Positions 22,581 to 34,872 of a DNA stretch of 64,000 nucleotides are shown here, in pieces (the first letter of the stretch is position 1; each line of letters begins with the position of its first letter). Source of the DNA: Limnanthes douglasii subsp. nivea (Eukaryota; Streptophyta; Magnoliopsida; Brassicales; Limnanthaceae); the NCBI GenBank assembly GCA_036936605.1, contig JAUPFV010000004.1, positions 185,212,807-185,276,806 of the forward strand. The letters run 5' to 3'. The translations under genes and the position numbers were made by a program. The notes beneath the pieces were generated by a model, which saw only the letters and a list, made by a program, of their open reading frames with translations, searched no databases and had not been told where the DNA came from.

Positions 22581-24065
22581 ATTAATGTACGATTCATATT
22601 GTATTTAATCGAAATACATTAAAAATTTATAATTGGTACTATGAGTACGTTGATGGTGTTTCTACTGGAATTAGATGCCACATATCCAAAGAGATACAAT
22701 CAACCCAAGAAAAAAAGCTGATAGAGTAGACAAATACAAACAAAAGGATAAAACCACTATAAGAACAATGAATTGGTTCAAAGAACCAACTAATATTAAT
22801 TTAGTTAGACAAACATCAGTGAATATCTATAATCATTTATCGTATATTTACTTTTAATATTAAAATATATTGGTTAATTGTTATTTAATATTTAATACTT
22901 TTGTAATATTTAAATATCATCAATAACGTAATCGTAATCAAGTTTAATGTTCAAAATTGTTTTATTCTATCGATTTATTTTTATTCAGTCGGACTTTTGT
23001 TTTGTTCATGTTTTTGTTTTTTTATATCAAACTTTATGTCGTTAAACTCTTCGTTTTATGTCGAAAATTTGTTTCACTAGTTTGTATGTTTGATTTGTAT
23101 CATCGAATCTCCAAAACTTTTCGCTAATGTCCGAAATTTTGTAAATTTTAAACTCTCGATATCAATATTGGTTCGACGCAACAAATACGATAAGGTACAC
23201 ATTATTTAAAAACAATGGGTTGTTTGAGTTGTAGACAATATTTGTTAGAAATGTGGTGTAGTAATGCTCTAATTTTGATTGAGTATTGCACTAAATTTGA
23301 TTTGATGAAAGAAGCAATAAAGTTGATTTCTTATTCACGTTTAGCTGAATTTTTTTAAGGTCGTTCCTGGGCTTTGTACACACCGCCCGTGAGTATTGTA
23401 TTGGGATATATATTTCTACTCATGTTTTGGAAAGTTTTTTGTAACAAAAATATGTTATCTTCTTTTAGATAAATAATTTTGAAAATGTAAAACCAGGAGA
23501 TGATTGGCAAAAATACCATATAAGTATGAATTGTGAATCCTCATATACATGTAATTGTGAATCATGATTATAAAAGAAACTAAAAATCCATGGTAAAACA
23601 AATACGAAATTGTGAAACATTTGCATATCACAAATGCGAAAATGTTATGATGGGAAGTGTGAATCATTTTTCAACTTAAGTACGAGTTGCAAATCATGAA
23701 CGTAGTAAAGATGTGAATTGTGTTATGTTTATAAATGCGAATCACATTTATTTTGTAAATCCAAAATGGTGAATAGTATAATAGATGTAATTGTGAACTG
23801 CTAGTATGGAATATCCAAAACTATCTTGAGTATTTTTAAAATAAATAAGAAAAAATCAATTCGTCATATTGGTATTTTTGAAGACTTGGAATGTATGTTT
23901 ATTATTTTATCCAAATGGGAGGGGGTGATAAGATGAAACTTCCGCTTGAGTTATTCGTGTAGTGAATATAAGAATTATTTATTGAGTAGATATGATTTTG
24001 CTAGTATGCTATCAGTTATTGATTTGGAACGTTAGCCAACTGTTAATGTTATCCAAGTATCAACG
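22581..24065. other. AT-rich unassigned DNA
   Basis: No recognisable coding sequence. It contains an rRNA-like scrap (23363-23390) and, from about 23460, dispersed GAATTGTGAATC / GCGAATCA words. The short open frame at 22675-22857 has no family I recognise. Confidence 0.6.
23363..23390 (+). other. Relic of organelle-type small-subunit rRNA (28 nt)
   Basis: The stretch contains TTTGTACACACCGCCCGT, the universal 3' region of 16S-type rRNA. From memory of the plastid 16S sequence, the preceding bases (GTTCCTGGGC) also match with only two C-to-T changes over 28 nt. The flanks are not rRNA. It is too short to be a gene; it may be a decayed organelle-DNA insert or chance. Confidence 0.45.
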
Positions 24066-24910
24066 TTGTCCAATTGGTTGTGGTTTCTTGAGACGTTCAA
24101 GCTTCACTTGTTGGATCATCAAATCACATTTATATTTGATCGTCACTTAGGTATTGTTAATGTTATTTCCGCTTTGCATCCTTATTTCCATCACGCGCAC
24201 TGTAAACTTAATCTTATTAGAAACTTGAAATATTTATTGAGTCAAACATCCATAAAATTTAGGTCTACGCAAGTTCACAAGTTTAAACAATGTGCTTATG
24301 CCCCAAATAAAAACATGTACACTAGATATATAAATGAGTTTATTGATGAAAGAGGTCCGAATTTTTTTAGTTTTTATAAAAATTTACCTCCAAGTAAATA
24401 TGTATGTGCATTTTTAGAGGTAAACGACATGGTTCAATAACATCTAGTCCAAAAAAGTCTTTTAATCATGAAATCAAATATATTTATAGTCTTCATATAT
24501 TATAATTAATTAACAATATTCATATTTTACTTATGTTTCAAATATCGAGATATTTGCCGGATGGTTTAGGTTGGGCTAACGAATTATGCCCTAAATTTAA
24601 AAAGAAACTTAAGGCTAATGTAGAAATATGTTATCCATGGTTAGTTCGTCCGTCTTCACAGGTTTTATACAAAGTATTTTCAAAACCAGTGATGATAGTT
24701 GATCTTATGTGTTTCAAATGTTCTTGTAATATGTGGGAAATTAATTATTTCCCATACTCTCATGCTTTGGCCGCCATACTAACGATTGAGGAGCGTTCAC
24801 TTAAATATGTCGAGCCATTATATTACACCATATTTGATAAGAAAACTTTTTCATATAACATACATGCTTTGACTACCTTTGGTAAAATATCTACTTTAAT
24901 TCTTCGATAA
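24066..24910 (+). pseudogene. Mutator-like (MULE) transposase, C-terminal half, degenerate
   Basis: The first open part (24066-24440) has SNWLWFLETFKLHL, TFIFDRHLGIVNVISALHPY and HHAHCKLNLIRNLK, matching the MULE catalytic core block (W-FL, then SDR-.GL..A, then H..C..H). The second part (24533-24910) has CFKCSCNMWEINYFPYSHAL, the SWIM zinc finger, in which the C of the final CxH is replaced by Y (PYSH). The gap 24441-24532 carries stops. The N-terminal DNA-binding part and inverted repeats are not seen. Inactive. Confidence 0.8.
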
Positions 24911-27900
24911 TTCTCCTTCCAAACTTGTAAAGAAAATCTTCAAAACCTAAGAAGAAGTGTATTCTAGCTGAGAAATAATAATACAAAAGATAAAGTGTAT
25001 TATTTTTTAAAAAATTGTCCTAATATGCGATCATAACAAGAGATTTTATAAGAACAATGTAATTTTATATTTTATTATTATATTTTTATGTAAGTGTTCT
25101 TTAATTTATGCTTAACTATTGGAGTAAATTTAAAATACGAATTGTGAGTCATATACACTTACAAATATGAATTGCAAACTATATTAAATTTATAAATGTG
25201 AATTTTCAATGAAGTGTTAATATTAAATGTGAATAATTATGTTATAAACGCAAAATGTGAATGAAGATATGATCATAAACGTGAAGTTCAAAATAAAAAG
25301 TAATCCTAAACGCAAATCATCACCGTACTTGTGAATCATGATGTATAAAAATACTAAGTTGGAATAAGTGAATAGTATTGTAATGAAATTATCAAGTGGA
25401 GTCTATTAATGTACGATTCATATTGTATTTTCAAATATGAATTGTATATTGTTTCCAATTATACATATATCATTACAAAAAAATCATTGATGTCCAAATG
25501 TTATATATATAAGCAATACAATATATATCAATTATGACCAAAATAAGTGTGTGTTAATCATTTAGAATATATCAAAAATATTTTATTTCTTTAAAGTCGC
25601 ACCATTTTTGTCGTAAGTGTCGATAGTTTTACATTTTTTTCATAAAATCTATAGAATACTATAAGTATACTATAATTAGTTGTTTCTTGTATCATGAGCA
25701 GACTATCTTTATTGGTGGGGTTTTAAGCATAATTTATTTATTAGGTAATTAATTTGCAAATAACTGGTTTTAAACGAGGATTTAGGCAAACACAAACTCC
25801 GAATATAGACAAATGAAAATTATAAAAGAAGAATTAATGTAGTCGTAAATTACGAAATATTATGAATAAAAAATAAATTCAAATGCGAATTTCTAATGAC
25901 AAAACATGTAATCAAAAATTACAAATGAAAGTTATTGATTTGTCATGTCTTGGAAGTTGAGTATTAAAGTGAGATGAAGGTATAACAAACTCTTTTTGAG
26001 AAATTATTCACTGGATATAACCATCAATAACTATGAAACATGTTTAAAATAAAATTTATAAACACTTGAAAAGTAAAAGGCAAAATTAGTTGGATTAATA
26101 TTGGTTACTGTGAAGTCAAAATGGTCTTCATTGGCTATCTTTATCATATAACTCCAAAAAATTGGATCGACATTGATGAAACTGATCGCGCCATCATATA
26201 ATCTTGTTTCGTGTCCTTTTGAATTTTGGTTAAATTATGGTATTCTTTGACGGCAATTATCTCTGTTGTTTGGTTATAAGTTTCTCAATCTATTTCCTCA
26301 TACTCGGGCATTGTCCTAAATAGTTCTTTATCCTAACTTTGTCAATGTATTTCTTCTCCCAAATGCCGTAAAAAAGTCAGACAAATTTGAAACACTTGCA
26401 AATGAATAAATAATATAAGAGCGAATTGTGAAGGAAGACATAGAAAAGTGTGAATTGCAAATTAATAACCAAAATAGAATAGAATTGTGAATTAAGAAAA
26501 AAATGAATTACAAATTGCAAATAAAGGTAAATAATTACAAATGCATAATTAAGTTGTTTACAAGATCCCAAGAGTACACAATTATGTTTTTTTAAAAACT
26601 ATGGTGTTTTTACCAAACTTCTATATCATTCACCTTCAATTCCTCTTCCTGGTTTAAAACCTGCACCTTTTTATGTTGTGCATCATTCAGTTCCTTCTTT
26701 TCATGATTTATCATCTATGGTTCGTCCTTTAGTTCCTCCTCCTAGTTTTTTAACATGCGCCTCATTTTACATGCACCTCATTTTCCTACTTTTGAACATG
26801 AACCTTATTATTTTGGTTTTGGACATGTACTTTCTCTTACTATGCATCTTTTAGTGACTCATAATAATTTATAAACACGTATTTTTTCTGCAGTAAAACC
26901 TGTTCTAATAGCATCAACATCAAACTATATCTCTTTACCACTCATTTTAATTTGTCTATCATGTACCACCTCATCTTGTTATGCATTCTTTAGTGACTTC
27001 TTTTGATGTTGCACTTGTATCTTTTTCTGCAGTGCACCTAGTTTGATAGCATCAAAATCCAAATCTGCCTCTTTACCACTTATCTTAATAACTGCATCAT
27101 GGATCACATTTTCTTAAATATTCTCCTCATGTTCAATATCCTAGACCACATCATTTTGAAACAAAAAAAAAGTAAACAAATGAGAGCTGCACATAAAGGA
27201 AAAAATATAAACAAATGTGAATAGAAAATAACAGCAAAACAAATATACAAAAATACGAATTACGAATAAAGGTAAAAAGAAAAAACCCTTTGTGAATCAT
27301 GAATGAAGATATAATATAAGAAAAAACCAACTTGTTATTCACCATCCTTTAGCTCCAACAATATTGTAATCAATTTATTTCAAGTAACATTTCTTACCTC
27401 AACTTGTACAAGTTCTCCCTGTAATTTAGTGGGTGATTTTTCTTCCTTACTTTTCACTTTTTTATTTTATATAGAAGATGATTTGTTGTCTATTTATTTA
27501 CGTTTATTGAAGCTAGATTAGTTTAAACTTAATATAAGTAAGTTTAGAGTTCCATTTAGCCTATATTGATCTAACTCTTCTCTTCTTGATGGTATGATTT
27601 TGTATTTCTCAATAACTAACTGTTGTAGGTCAGTATTTATGGTTGATAGTTTACCCACCTGATCTTCCTGAACATTTTTTTAATTTTTTAATTTACTGTC
27701 TTAAATCTGTAACGTCTCAATAATGTCAACTTGGTCTATTGGTTGTGAGTGTGTTTGTAATTGTGTATTCTCCTATAAAGTAAGTAAAATATGACAATCA
27801 AGACAATAAGCAATTTCGAATCGCAAATAAAAGAAAAAACCAAATATAATTATAGACCAAGACTAATCCAAATGTGAAGCACAAATGAAGATATGAGACA

Positions 27901-30900
27901 AAAAGCAAATCGCGAATGAATACATAAGACTAGATACGAATGAAGATAAATAAATACAGTGTATGAAGATAAATAACGACAGTGAATGAAGGTAATAGAT
28001 CAATTAGAAATCATGATAAATGCCCAAAATGCAAATCGTAAATGAAGATATAATACACATTGTGAATGAAACCAATTGACTATAGAGAATGAAGACAATA
28101 TCCCGATTACGAATAAATACAAAATAAATAATACGAATCAAGAGAGAAATTGACACTATTTTTTTCCAGCAGTAGTCACAGACTTTGTATTATTTTGTGA
28201 TCCATTTATTGTTTTCTATAGATACCCAAGTATTAGTGAATGAGTTCTTCTCTTTTGGGTAGTTTTATGTGAATGAATATATTTTTTCTAAGTAGGTCTA
28301 CGTGAAGTAGAAAAAGATGTGTGTGAAAAAGTTATTCTTTTACAAGTAGAATTTTTTATGTGCAATAAATTTACTCTTGCGTGGTTGAATGATGTACTTA
28401 TTTAGTGGATCATCTGAATAACCATCATTATTATCATCGTCTTGCATATTATATATTAGTTCATATCTTTGATATAAGGTTTCGTCTCTATTTGATCTAA
28501 CTTTAGTTCCAAAATCTCATAAACCAACAACAATATCTTCATCATCTTCTTCAGAACTTTCTTATTCTTTTTCTAGAACCCTTACCACCAAATACCTATC
28601 TTTCGGCATTAGTTAGAGCCGATCTACCATCTAGAATCTACAGTATTCTTAACTTTTTAGCTTAAATGTGGATCATGAATCATGCAGTAAACGAGAATGA
28701 TGAATCATGTTATAATTTGTGAATCACGAATCATATAGTAAAAGTGAATCACGAATCATAAAGGAAACATGAATGACAAATCATGTAGTAAAAATGATTA
28801 TAATTCATGTAGTAAAAATGAATCACGTAGTAAAAATGAATTGTAAATCATACAAAAATTATTAAGAAACAAATATATGATTATCTTTGATATTTCCAAG
28901 CGCTTCAATCAAGTAACATTTTCGTCTACCTAAATTTTAACCATTTTACACATCTTGGGATCAACCTTCTCTACATGTTCATTTTCCGAGTGTTGTTTGT
29001 TCCATATTAAAGGATTGTATGTAAGTAATATATAAAATTAATTACATATAATTTTATTTTATATATTTAAGAAGATATAGTAATATACTAACCAATAATA
29101 TAGGAAAATATCCTATAACATATCAGATTTGGTATCAAACATTATTTCTTCTGAACAAGTGTAGTCGTTGATTTTTTTTTTCATATCTTCGATGTAGTAA
29201 ATCATCAATGAAGCCAATATATCACATTATATTGAGAAGAACAATGTTGAGCAAGCTAGATGAACCAAGAGTATACCCACATCTTTTACTCCTTACTCTC
29301 TTCCAATTATAAGAATTATGGTTATTCCATCATAAGACACAAAAACATAACCATAAACGTAAATTGCAAACAATATAATACCACAATACAAAGTATAAGC
29401 ATAAAAAATATGAACAATATAAAAACATAAATGACAAACAAAAACGAATAAGAAATCATAAATGTGAAGTGCGGACAATATCTAAACACAAATGGGAAAT
29501 GTGAATGATTAATAATCATAAATGCAAATTGTGAATAAACTCCATACCTTAATCTTCCAATTCTTAATTTTGAGTGGTGCAAATTTAGCTGGGTCGGTAA
29601 AATATGTATTTATTATTCTTGATTCTTGATCTTATTCATATATAAGTTGCAAAGTACTAAAAGAGTTTAGTGACATTTCCTATGCATCATGCTTCAAACT
29701 AAATATAGTCTTTATATCTTTATTTTTAAATTGTAAGAATTGAGACCCCAACTTGGAAACTCATTTTTTATTGTTGTATGTCTTGATGATTTCTACATTC
29801 AACTTCTATTGTTTCTTAGTATAAAATGTTTCTTTGTTGTTTCTTATTAGAACATGTATCATTTTTAAGAGATAATAAAAATGGGTTGTTCTTGTTTCTT
29901 CTATGTGAACATCTTTTTTCTTTATATCATTCATCTCATTAATAAGTGTATACAACCTTGATCTGAAAAAAAGCTACCATGTTTACCTGCAACAAATACA
30001 AGTTCGTATCACACATGACATGCAAATGTGAAGTAATATAAGACTAAAACCGTCAATAATTAGTAAATAAAAAATAATGATATGTGAACCATTAATAAAT
30101 ATAAATCGTGAATCATGAATCATTGGACAATCACGATTTATTAGTAAACTTGAATCGTGAATTATCATCCTATCACTAATCACGAATCATTAGTAAAGAA
30201 GAAGTGTGAATCATGAATCACGTGCTAAAATACATGACATGCAACTTTAAAATATTCTTATACGCGAATAATGAATATCACGAAAATCAAGATTTATTAG
30301 TTTTTCCCATTTTTAACCAATTTTAATAAAATCAAACTTATAAAATAACATATAAATCATGTAGGATCCTGGTTTACTAAAACATTGTATTAGAAAACCA
30401 TAAAACCAAAGTTTTTCATATTCTAACACTATGGTTCACAACAAATCAAAAAATAAATCTCTAAAACTAACAAACTAGACTCAAATCAATAAAAATAATC
30501 ATATGTAACCATTTTAAGTTAAAATAAAAGTAAATTACATAAAAGAATAACTGATGAAGAAAATTATTTATTTAGAAATGATGAAAACAGTCGTTAGATA
30601 GATAAATGAAGCCTAACAGCCAACAAGTTTTTAAGCTTTGTGTTTTGTTAGATGAAGAAATGGTTTAATTTATGCAATACCGTCACAAATTGGAGGTTGA
30701 TTTGAAAGAAAGAAACTAAATTCAAATGTCTCGAAAATGATATTAAAAAATATATATTTTTTGAAAAACTACCTATTTGTACTAAAAGGATATTTTGGTA
30801 GTAAATATGGTTCATATACCATTTGGCAGCTTGTATTTTTAGATTTGTGATTGAGATTTGATTTTAATTTAAGTAAATAATAACAATCCAGCCATTAGAC

Positions 30901-31600
30901 TATAAATGTGAGACCATAATTCACATATGTCCTAGCCATCGACCATGATCATGTGATTTTTTACTAGTGAAATCCGATTATAATTTTTTACAAATTTTTT
31001 TTGTATATATGCCGTTTTAGTTCTATTTTAAATGATGTAAAATTAATTTTTCATTTTTGATTTTGATGTGTTTGAAAATGTGTTGCGTATCTTGATATGA
31101 ATATATATACACCATCCATCACCCTTATTTACAGGGTTAAGATTACAAAAGTTGATGATGTTGAATTTTAAATAATTATAGTTAGTCGATTCAAAACTAA
31201 TTAGTTATTTTACTTTTTTCAGATGATGCACGTAAATATTAAGTAAAAGTAAAGTATTATAAAAAACTTGTTTTCTAGTCGAGATCTTAGTTGACCATCG
31301 AGTTAAGTTCTATTAAAAAATAAAAAAAATCAAAATCAAAATAGTCATGCGTGTTGAGTGTAATTAATATTGTTTTTATGTATTAAACTTGTTGAGTATT
31401 ATATAATTGATGATCTTTAAAAAATTGGTTGATTTGATTGATTGATCGTTATATTTTGAACACTAGACACCCGCCCTTCGACAAAAAATAATTTTTAAAA
31501 AATATTTCAAGTTATGATTTGTTTTCAGTAGTGCATTAGCTTATCATCGATCTCACTATGAGATGATGAGTCGTGGTATACAAATCTAAATTAGAAGATT
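24911..31600. other. Long AT-rich tract with degenerate GAATCATGAAT-type repeats, no gene seen
   Basis: About 6.7 kb without a recognisable gene. Words such as GTGAATCATGAATC, AAATGCGAATTGTGAAT and their variants recur from 23460 to 30240, densest at 28660-28860 and 30080-30230. The short open frames in both strands look like by-products of biased composition. It may be the inside of a decayed Mutator-like element, given the transposase relic just to the left, but no ends were found. Confidence 0.55.
28664..28856 (+). repeat. Degenerate minisatellite, about 28-bp unit
   Basis: Units resemble GTGAATCACGAATCATATAG followed by TAAAA, repeated about six or seven times with drift (for example near 28724, 28746, 28775 and 28805). 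A similar, looser run occurs at 30080-30230. Confidence 0.6.
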
Positions 31601-31601
31601 C

Positions 31602-31650
<49 letters not shown>
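31602..31650. repeat. (GT)n(TA)n microsatellite
   Basis: GTGTGTGTG at 31602-31610 is followed by 20 TA repeats to 31650. Simple repeat, likely polymorphic. Confidence 0.95.
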
Positions 31651-31653
<3 letters not shown>

Positions 31654-31736
31654 CAATTATCGGGTGACTAACCCACCCAACAACCCATAGTTATATATCG
31701 TTAGGATATTGCACGAAGGAAAAGAAAAAACTTTTA

Positions 31737-32075
31737 TTGAAAAGTAAAATTGATATTTACAAAGCAAACTCTGTTAATTTTTGGACGGAAATGACAATAA
31801 AAAAATATTTTGTGACTTATATTTTCAGATGCTCAATGTTCTACGAATATTTGTCAAAATACCGTATTTCTCAATCAGTTTATGGAATCAGTTCGAGAAA
31901 TATTCGTGATCGTGTAAGTGCATTCTCATTTAATAGTAAGTTTCTTTTTTACACGAACCTCTGTGTGTGGAAATACTCATCAAGGGATGATGTATCTTAC
32001 ATGAAATTTATTTGGTTTGACTATTTTATCGAATTTATTGACGATGATCACATAATGTTCTTCGCAGATATTTAA
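31737..32075 (+). CDS. Hypothetical open frame, 112 codons, not recognised
   Basis: The longest open frame between the AT-rich tract and element B. The protein is rich in F, Y, I and S and shows no motif, signal peptide or clear domain that I recognise. The first codon is an alternative start (TTG). The neighbours are a microsatellite and unassigned DNA. It may be a piece of a decayed transposon or simply an open frame by chance; I do not assign a function. Confidence 0.15.
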   Translation: MKSKIDIYKANSVNFWTEMTIKKYFVTYIFRCSMFYEYLSKYRISQSVYGISSRNIRDRVSAFSFNSKFLFYTNLCVWKYSSRDDVSYMKFIWFDYFIEFIDDDHIMFFADI

Positions 32076-32630
32076 ATATTTTGATAGCCTTAACTAAGTG
32101 GTTGATAAAATTTTTTTGTAATAATTGATCAAGTGAGAGGTGATGTTTACTTAGGTGGGATGGTGAAATTCATATCATAAGTTGGTGTGAATGGGTTTTC
32201 TCGGGCGCTTGTAATTTTTTCGTTTTGCTTGATCAAATTATGCTTAGAGAATTTTTAATTTTTTAATATTTAATGTTGCCGAAGCTATGTTTAGGTCTTA
32301 TAGGTTTTTTCTGTTGGTACTGTCGGTTTGATGGTTATCTTGTTGATGAAAATACGATAATAAGTGTTGTTTGATATCCATTTTATTTTGGAAGGTGGTT
32401 GATGCATTTTTGTTTTGAATTAGATCTCATGAAGCATTTTGAATTAGATCTCATGAAGCACACGCGAGAAAGAATGTCGGTAAATTATCTCATTAAGGAT
32501 TACGTATTATATGACTTCGGAGTTTGACATTGTGAGCATCTTGTTTATCATAATTGGTTTCATCTCTCAAATATGTTTTGATTGGATCTTTCAACAACTT
32601 AAATTTTTGGTGTTGAAGACTATGTGCATT
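32076..32630. other. Unassigned DNA left of element B
   Basis: No gene recognised. A 24-bp direct tandem duplication (TTTTGAATTAGATCTCATGA plus AGCA) lies at about 32414-32461. The sequence before element B (up to GTATT at 32631-32635) continues after it at 43202, so 32076-32635 and 43207-43590 were one stretch before B inserted. Confidence 0.6.
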
Positions 32631-32635
32631 GTATT
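32631..32635. repeat. Target-site duplication of element B, left copy (GTATT)
   Basis: GTATT immediately left of the LTR and again at 43202-43206 immediately right of the other LTR. Five bases is the usual Ty3/gypsy duplication length. It fixes both element ends to the base. Confidence 0.93.
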
Positions 32636-33104
32636 TGGTGAGGATAAAAGTAACCTAAGGGTAGGCTGGTAATTTCAAGTGGAGTTTTAAGGCGGCGTGA
32701 GGGTGTTTCAGGGTGGTGTGAAGGTGTTTCAAGATATTTCAAGGTGGAGAGAAAATTGAGCAGCTTGGCAGCAGTAAATTTTGTTACCCATAGTTAATGC
32801 TGGTGGTTGGGTATTTATAGTATGTAATTTGGGCCCTTATGGGCTTTCGGGTCAAGTTTAATGGACCCGGGTCATGTTTAAAGACCCATGAGTTTTAAGT
32901 AGATGAGCAGGTAGCTTAGTCAGATAGTGTTTAGGTATTTTAGTACTTTAGTCATAGTTCGAACTGCTTTGGGTTTGCAGTGTTCGAAGTCATCTGCCCG
33001 GTTCAAAAGTCCTGTCCGAATTAAGCTCTTGGAGCCTGTCCGGTTTACGGAGAGATTTACTTTGGGATGCCCTTCCGGGGAGCACTCCGAATTCGGACTC
33101 ATCA
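32636..33104 (-). repeat. 3' LTR of element B (469 bp)
   Basis: Identical to 42733-43201 except for three transitions (near 32750, 32762 and 32904). On the element strand it begins TGATGAGTCCGAATTCGGAG and ends CACCA. It supplies the polyadenylation and reintegration ends. Confidence 0.95.
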
Positions 33105-33108
33105 AGAG

Positions 33109-33119
33109 CCCCTTTTTTA
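33109..33119 (-). promoter_or_regulatory. Polypurine tract of element B
   Basis: On the element strand TAAAAAAGGGG is followed by CTCT and then the 3' LTR start. This is the usual place and composition for the plus-strand DNA primer; the exact cut site is not certain. Confidence 0.6.
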
Positions 33120-33260
33120 GGTATTTGAACAAGTATCCTTGTCAAAGAACTGAAAAACAGTCCGATTCAGGAAGTGGTTTATCAAGTCGGAGAGAGTTGA
33201 GAACAAAACCGGACAGGCCAAATGTTACGAATTCCAAACGGTTCTTGTCAGAGTTAGTGG

Positions 33261-33445
33261 GACACGTGTCACTCTCTGGTTGGTCACTTTAGCCGTTTTT
33301 TCACCTTGAAAGAAAGTTGCACCACTTTCTCGAACAAGTTACTTCTTTTAAATGCCATAAATGACATCAGCGCCGTCTTTTAATTATTGCCCAACTTTTC
33401 GGATTCTCCTAGGAATCAAACCTGTTTTTCACATTTACTATAAAT
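33261..33445 (+). promoter_or_regulatory. Putative promoter of the element B antisense gene (G-box and TATA)
   Basis: The palindromic GACACGTGTC lies at 33261-33270 and TATAAAT at 33439-33445, about 95 bp before the first ATG (33540). The leader is rich in C and T (33446-33530). The same 10-mer and a TATA box precede the gene in element C. The region is outside the LTR. Promoter activity is inferred from these motifs and their conservation. Confidence 0.6.
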
Positions 33446-33539
33446 TCTTTTCACTTTTCACAGCTTCATTATCTCTTTCACTCTGCCATTTCACCCAAAG
33501 CTTTATCTCTCTAAAACTTCAAAATTTCCTTAGTTGTTT

Positions 33540-34872
33540 ATGTTCACAGCAAGAACAGCATTGATCAAGGGCGGTTGGCTTAACCTCTCAGAATTGGAGA
33601 AAGCTCAAAGAGTTGATAAAGAAAAAAGACTTGCAGCAGGGCTTCCAGCGTCGCCTGTCGAGAAACCAGCCCCTTCAATCGAAGAATCTGACAGAGGTTC
33701 ATCTTCTTCTAAAGGTACAAAACCTAGAAAACTCTTTCAATCAACACTCTCTCCCATAGTATCTGGCTCTTCAGTTCAAGAGTCGATTCCTATTGTCGAA
33801 CCGGGGGTCACTGTCACCAGTGTTAGGAAAAAATCCTCTTTTATCGCTATGGGGTCCGATTCTGACCACTCCCCAGACAAATTAATCATGAAAAGGCCAA
33901 GTAGGTTGGTTAAAGGGCTTTCTTCCAAAAACACTAGCGAATCAGGGTCTGAGGCAACTATTAGGACTCTCCGGGAAAGGCCGGCCGGTCCGGGGGCTAG
34001 CAGTCCTCTACCTCCCAAAGAAACTTCAACCTCAGAAACTCAAACTGAGTTGGTAAGTCGAAAACATTCGGAGAGCCAACAGTCCGGTGGATTAGCTGTG
34101 CCAAGCTTCATCCCTCCCCGGGCTGTTTCTACAGAAGCTCCCCCAACAATAATGGAGGAGAGGATGGAGGACTCCAATGAGGAGGTTAGATTTGAGTCCG
34201 AGTCCTCCGGACAGGTTGAAACTGCTATCGTTGTTGCCAAGAAGGGCAAAGAAGACTTGTATCTTAGGCATCCGGACCTGCCGGAGAGCCTCGAAGGGCG
34301 AGTAGGGCCCTGCTTTCACAAGGTGAAGTTCAAATATCTTTTATCTCTGTTAAAGATCAAGTATGCGTTCATCCATACTAAAGATCTGGGACGACTGCGT
34401 ACTAAGTGGGGGATCCCTGAGAATGTAAAGATTCGAATTCCCATCGATCCAGAGACCCCGATGGACTGCAAAAGAAATGAGATAGTCTTCTTTACGGAGC
34501 TATTCAATTGGGGACTTAGGTTCCCACTGGACCCAGAGATAGTGCGCTATTTTCATTTGGTCAAGCTATGTCCAACACAGCTAAGCCCCAACGGTTGGTA
34601 CACCTTGATGTCATGTATTATGGCGTCTAGGCTATCCGGAATTCCTCTTCCTATGGAAGAGTTTGCAGTTGTGGCTAACTTGTGCAAACACCATCAGTTC
34701 CCCTTCTACCATTTCAACATGGGGAACGATCTTAAAGCTGTTGACGATCTCCTGGAGTCGGAGAGCAAGTGGAGGAGCCAGTTCCTGTTTGTCAGTGGCT
34801 CATGGGAGAATGGCAAGAAAATTAAAACCGGGGAGAATCCTAGCCTACTTCGAAGTAGATGGAGGAGCGATC
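33540..34872 (+). CDS. Antisense gene (aORF) of Tat element B, exon 1
   Basis: This is the strand opposite gag-pol, between integrase and the 3' LTR. The first ATG is 33540. Residues 1 to about 240 are serine-, proline- and glutamate-rich and look disordered (RGSSSSKGTKPRK early on). From about 250 a folded domain begins: CFHKVKFKYLLSLLKIKYAF, WGIPENVKIRIP, WGLRFPLDPEIVRYFHLVKL, CPTQLSPNGWYTL, FYHFNMGNDLKAVDDLLE, FLFVSGSWENG. This resembles the plant family called putative gypsy-type transposon (PF04195-like), which has no known reaction. The frame is fully open. It ends at the donor site after 34872 in phase 1; read unspliced, it stops at 34887-34889. Confidence 0.8.

Larger units (their letters stand above)
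16966..22606 (+). mobile_element. Tat-lineage retrotransposon D, decayed, 3' truncated
   Basis: In order: LTR end, primer binding site, gag, protease, RT, RNase H, archaeal-type RNase H, integrase. The homology stops abruptly in integrase at 22580, and neither an antisense gene nor a 3' LTR follows. There are many stops and frameshifts. It is related to A and B by domain order and by motifs such as YHNDIGH and the RT blocks, but is clearly more distant. Confidence 0.85.

Noticed and set aside
23363..23390. An rRNA gene
   Set aside because: Only 28 nt match; the flanks show no rRNA similarity, so at most it is a relic.
26377..30183. Several short - strand frames rich in F, I and Y
   Set aside because: They arise from the biased AT-rich repeat field; no domain and no conservation visible.
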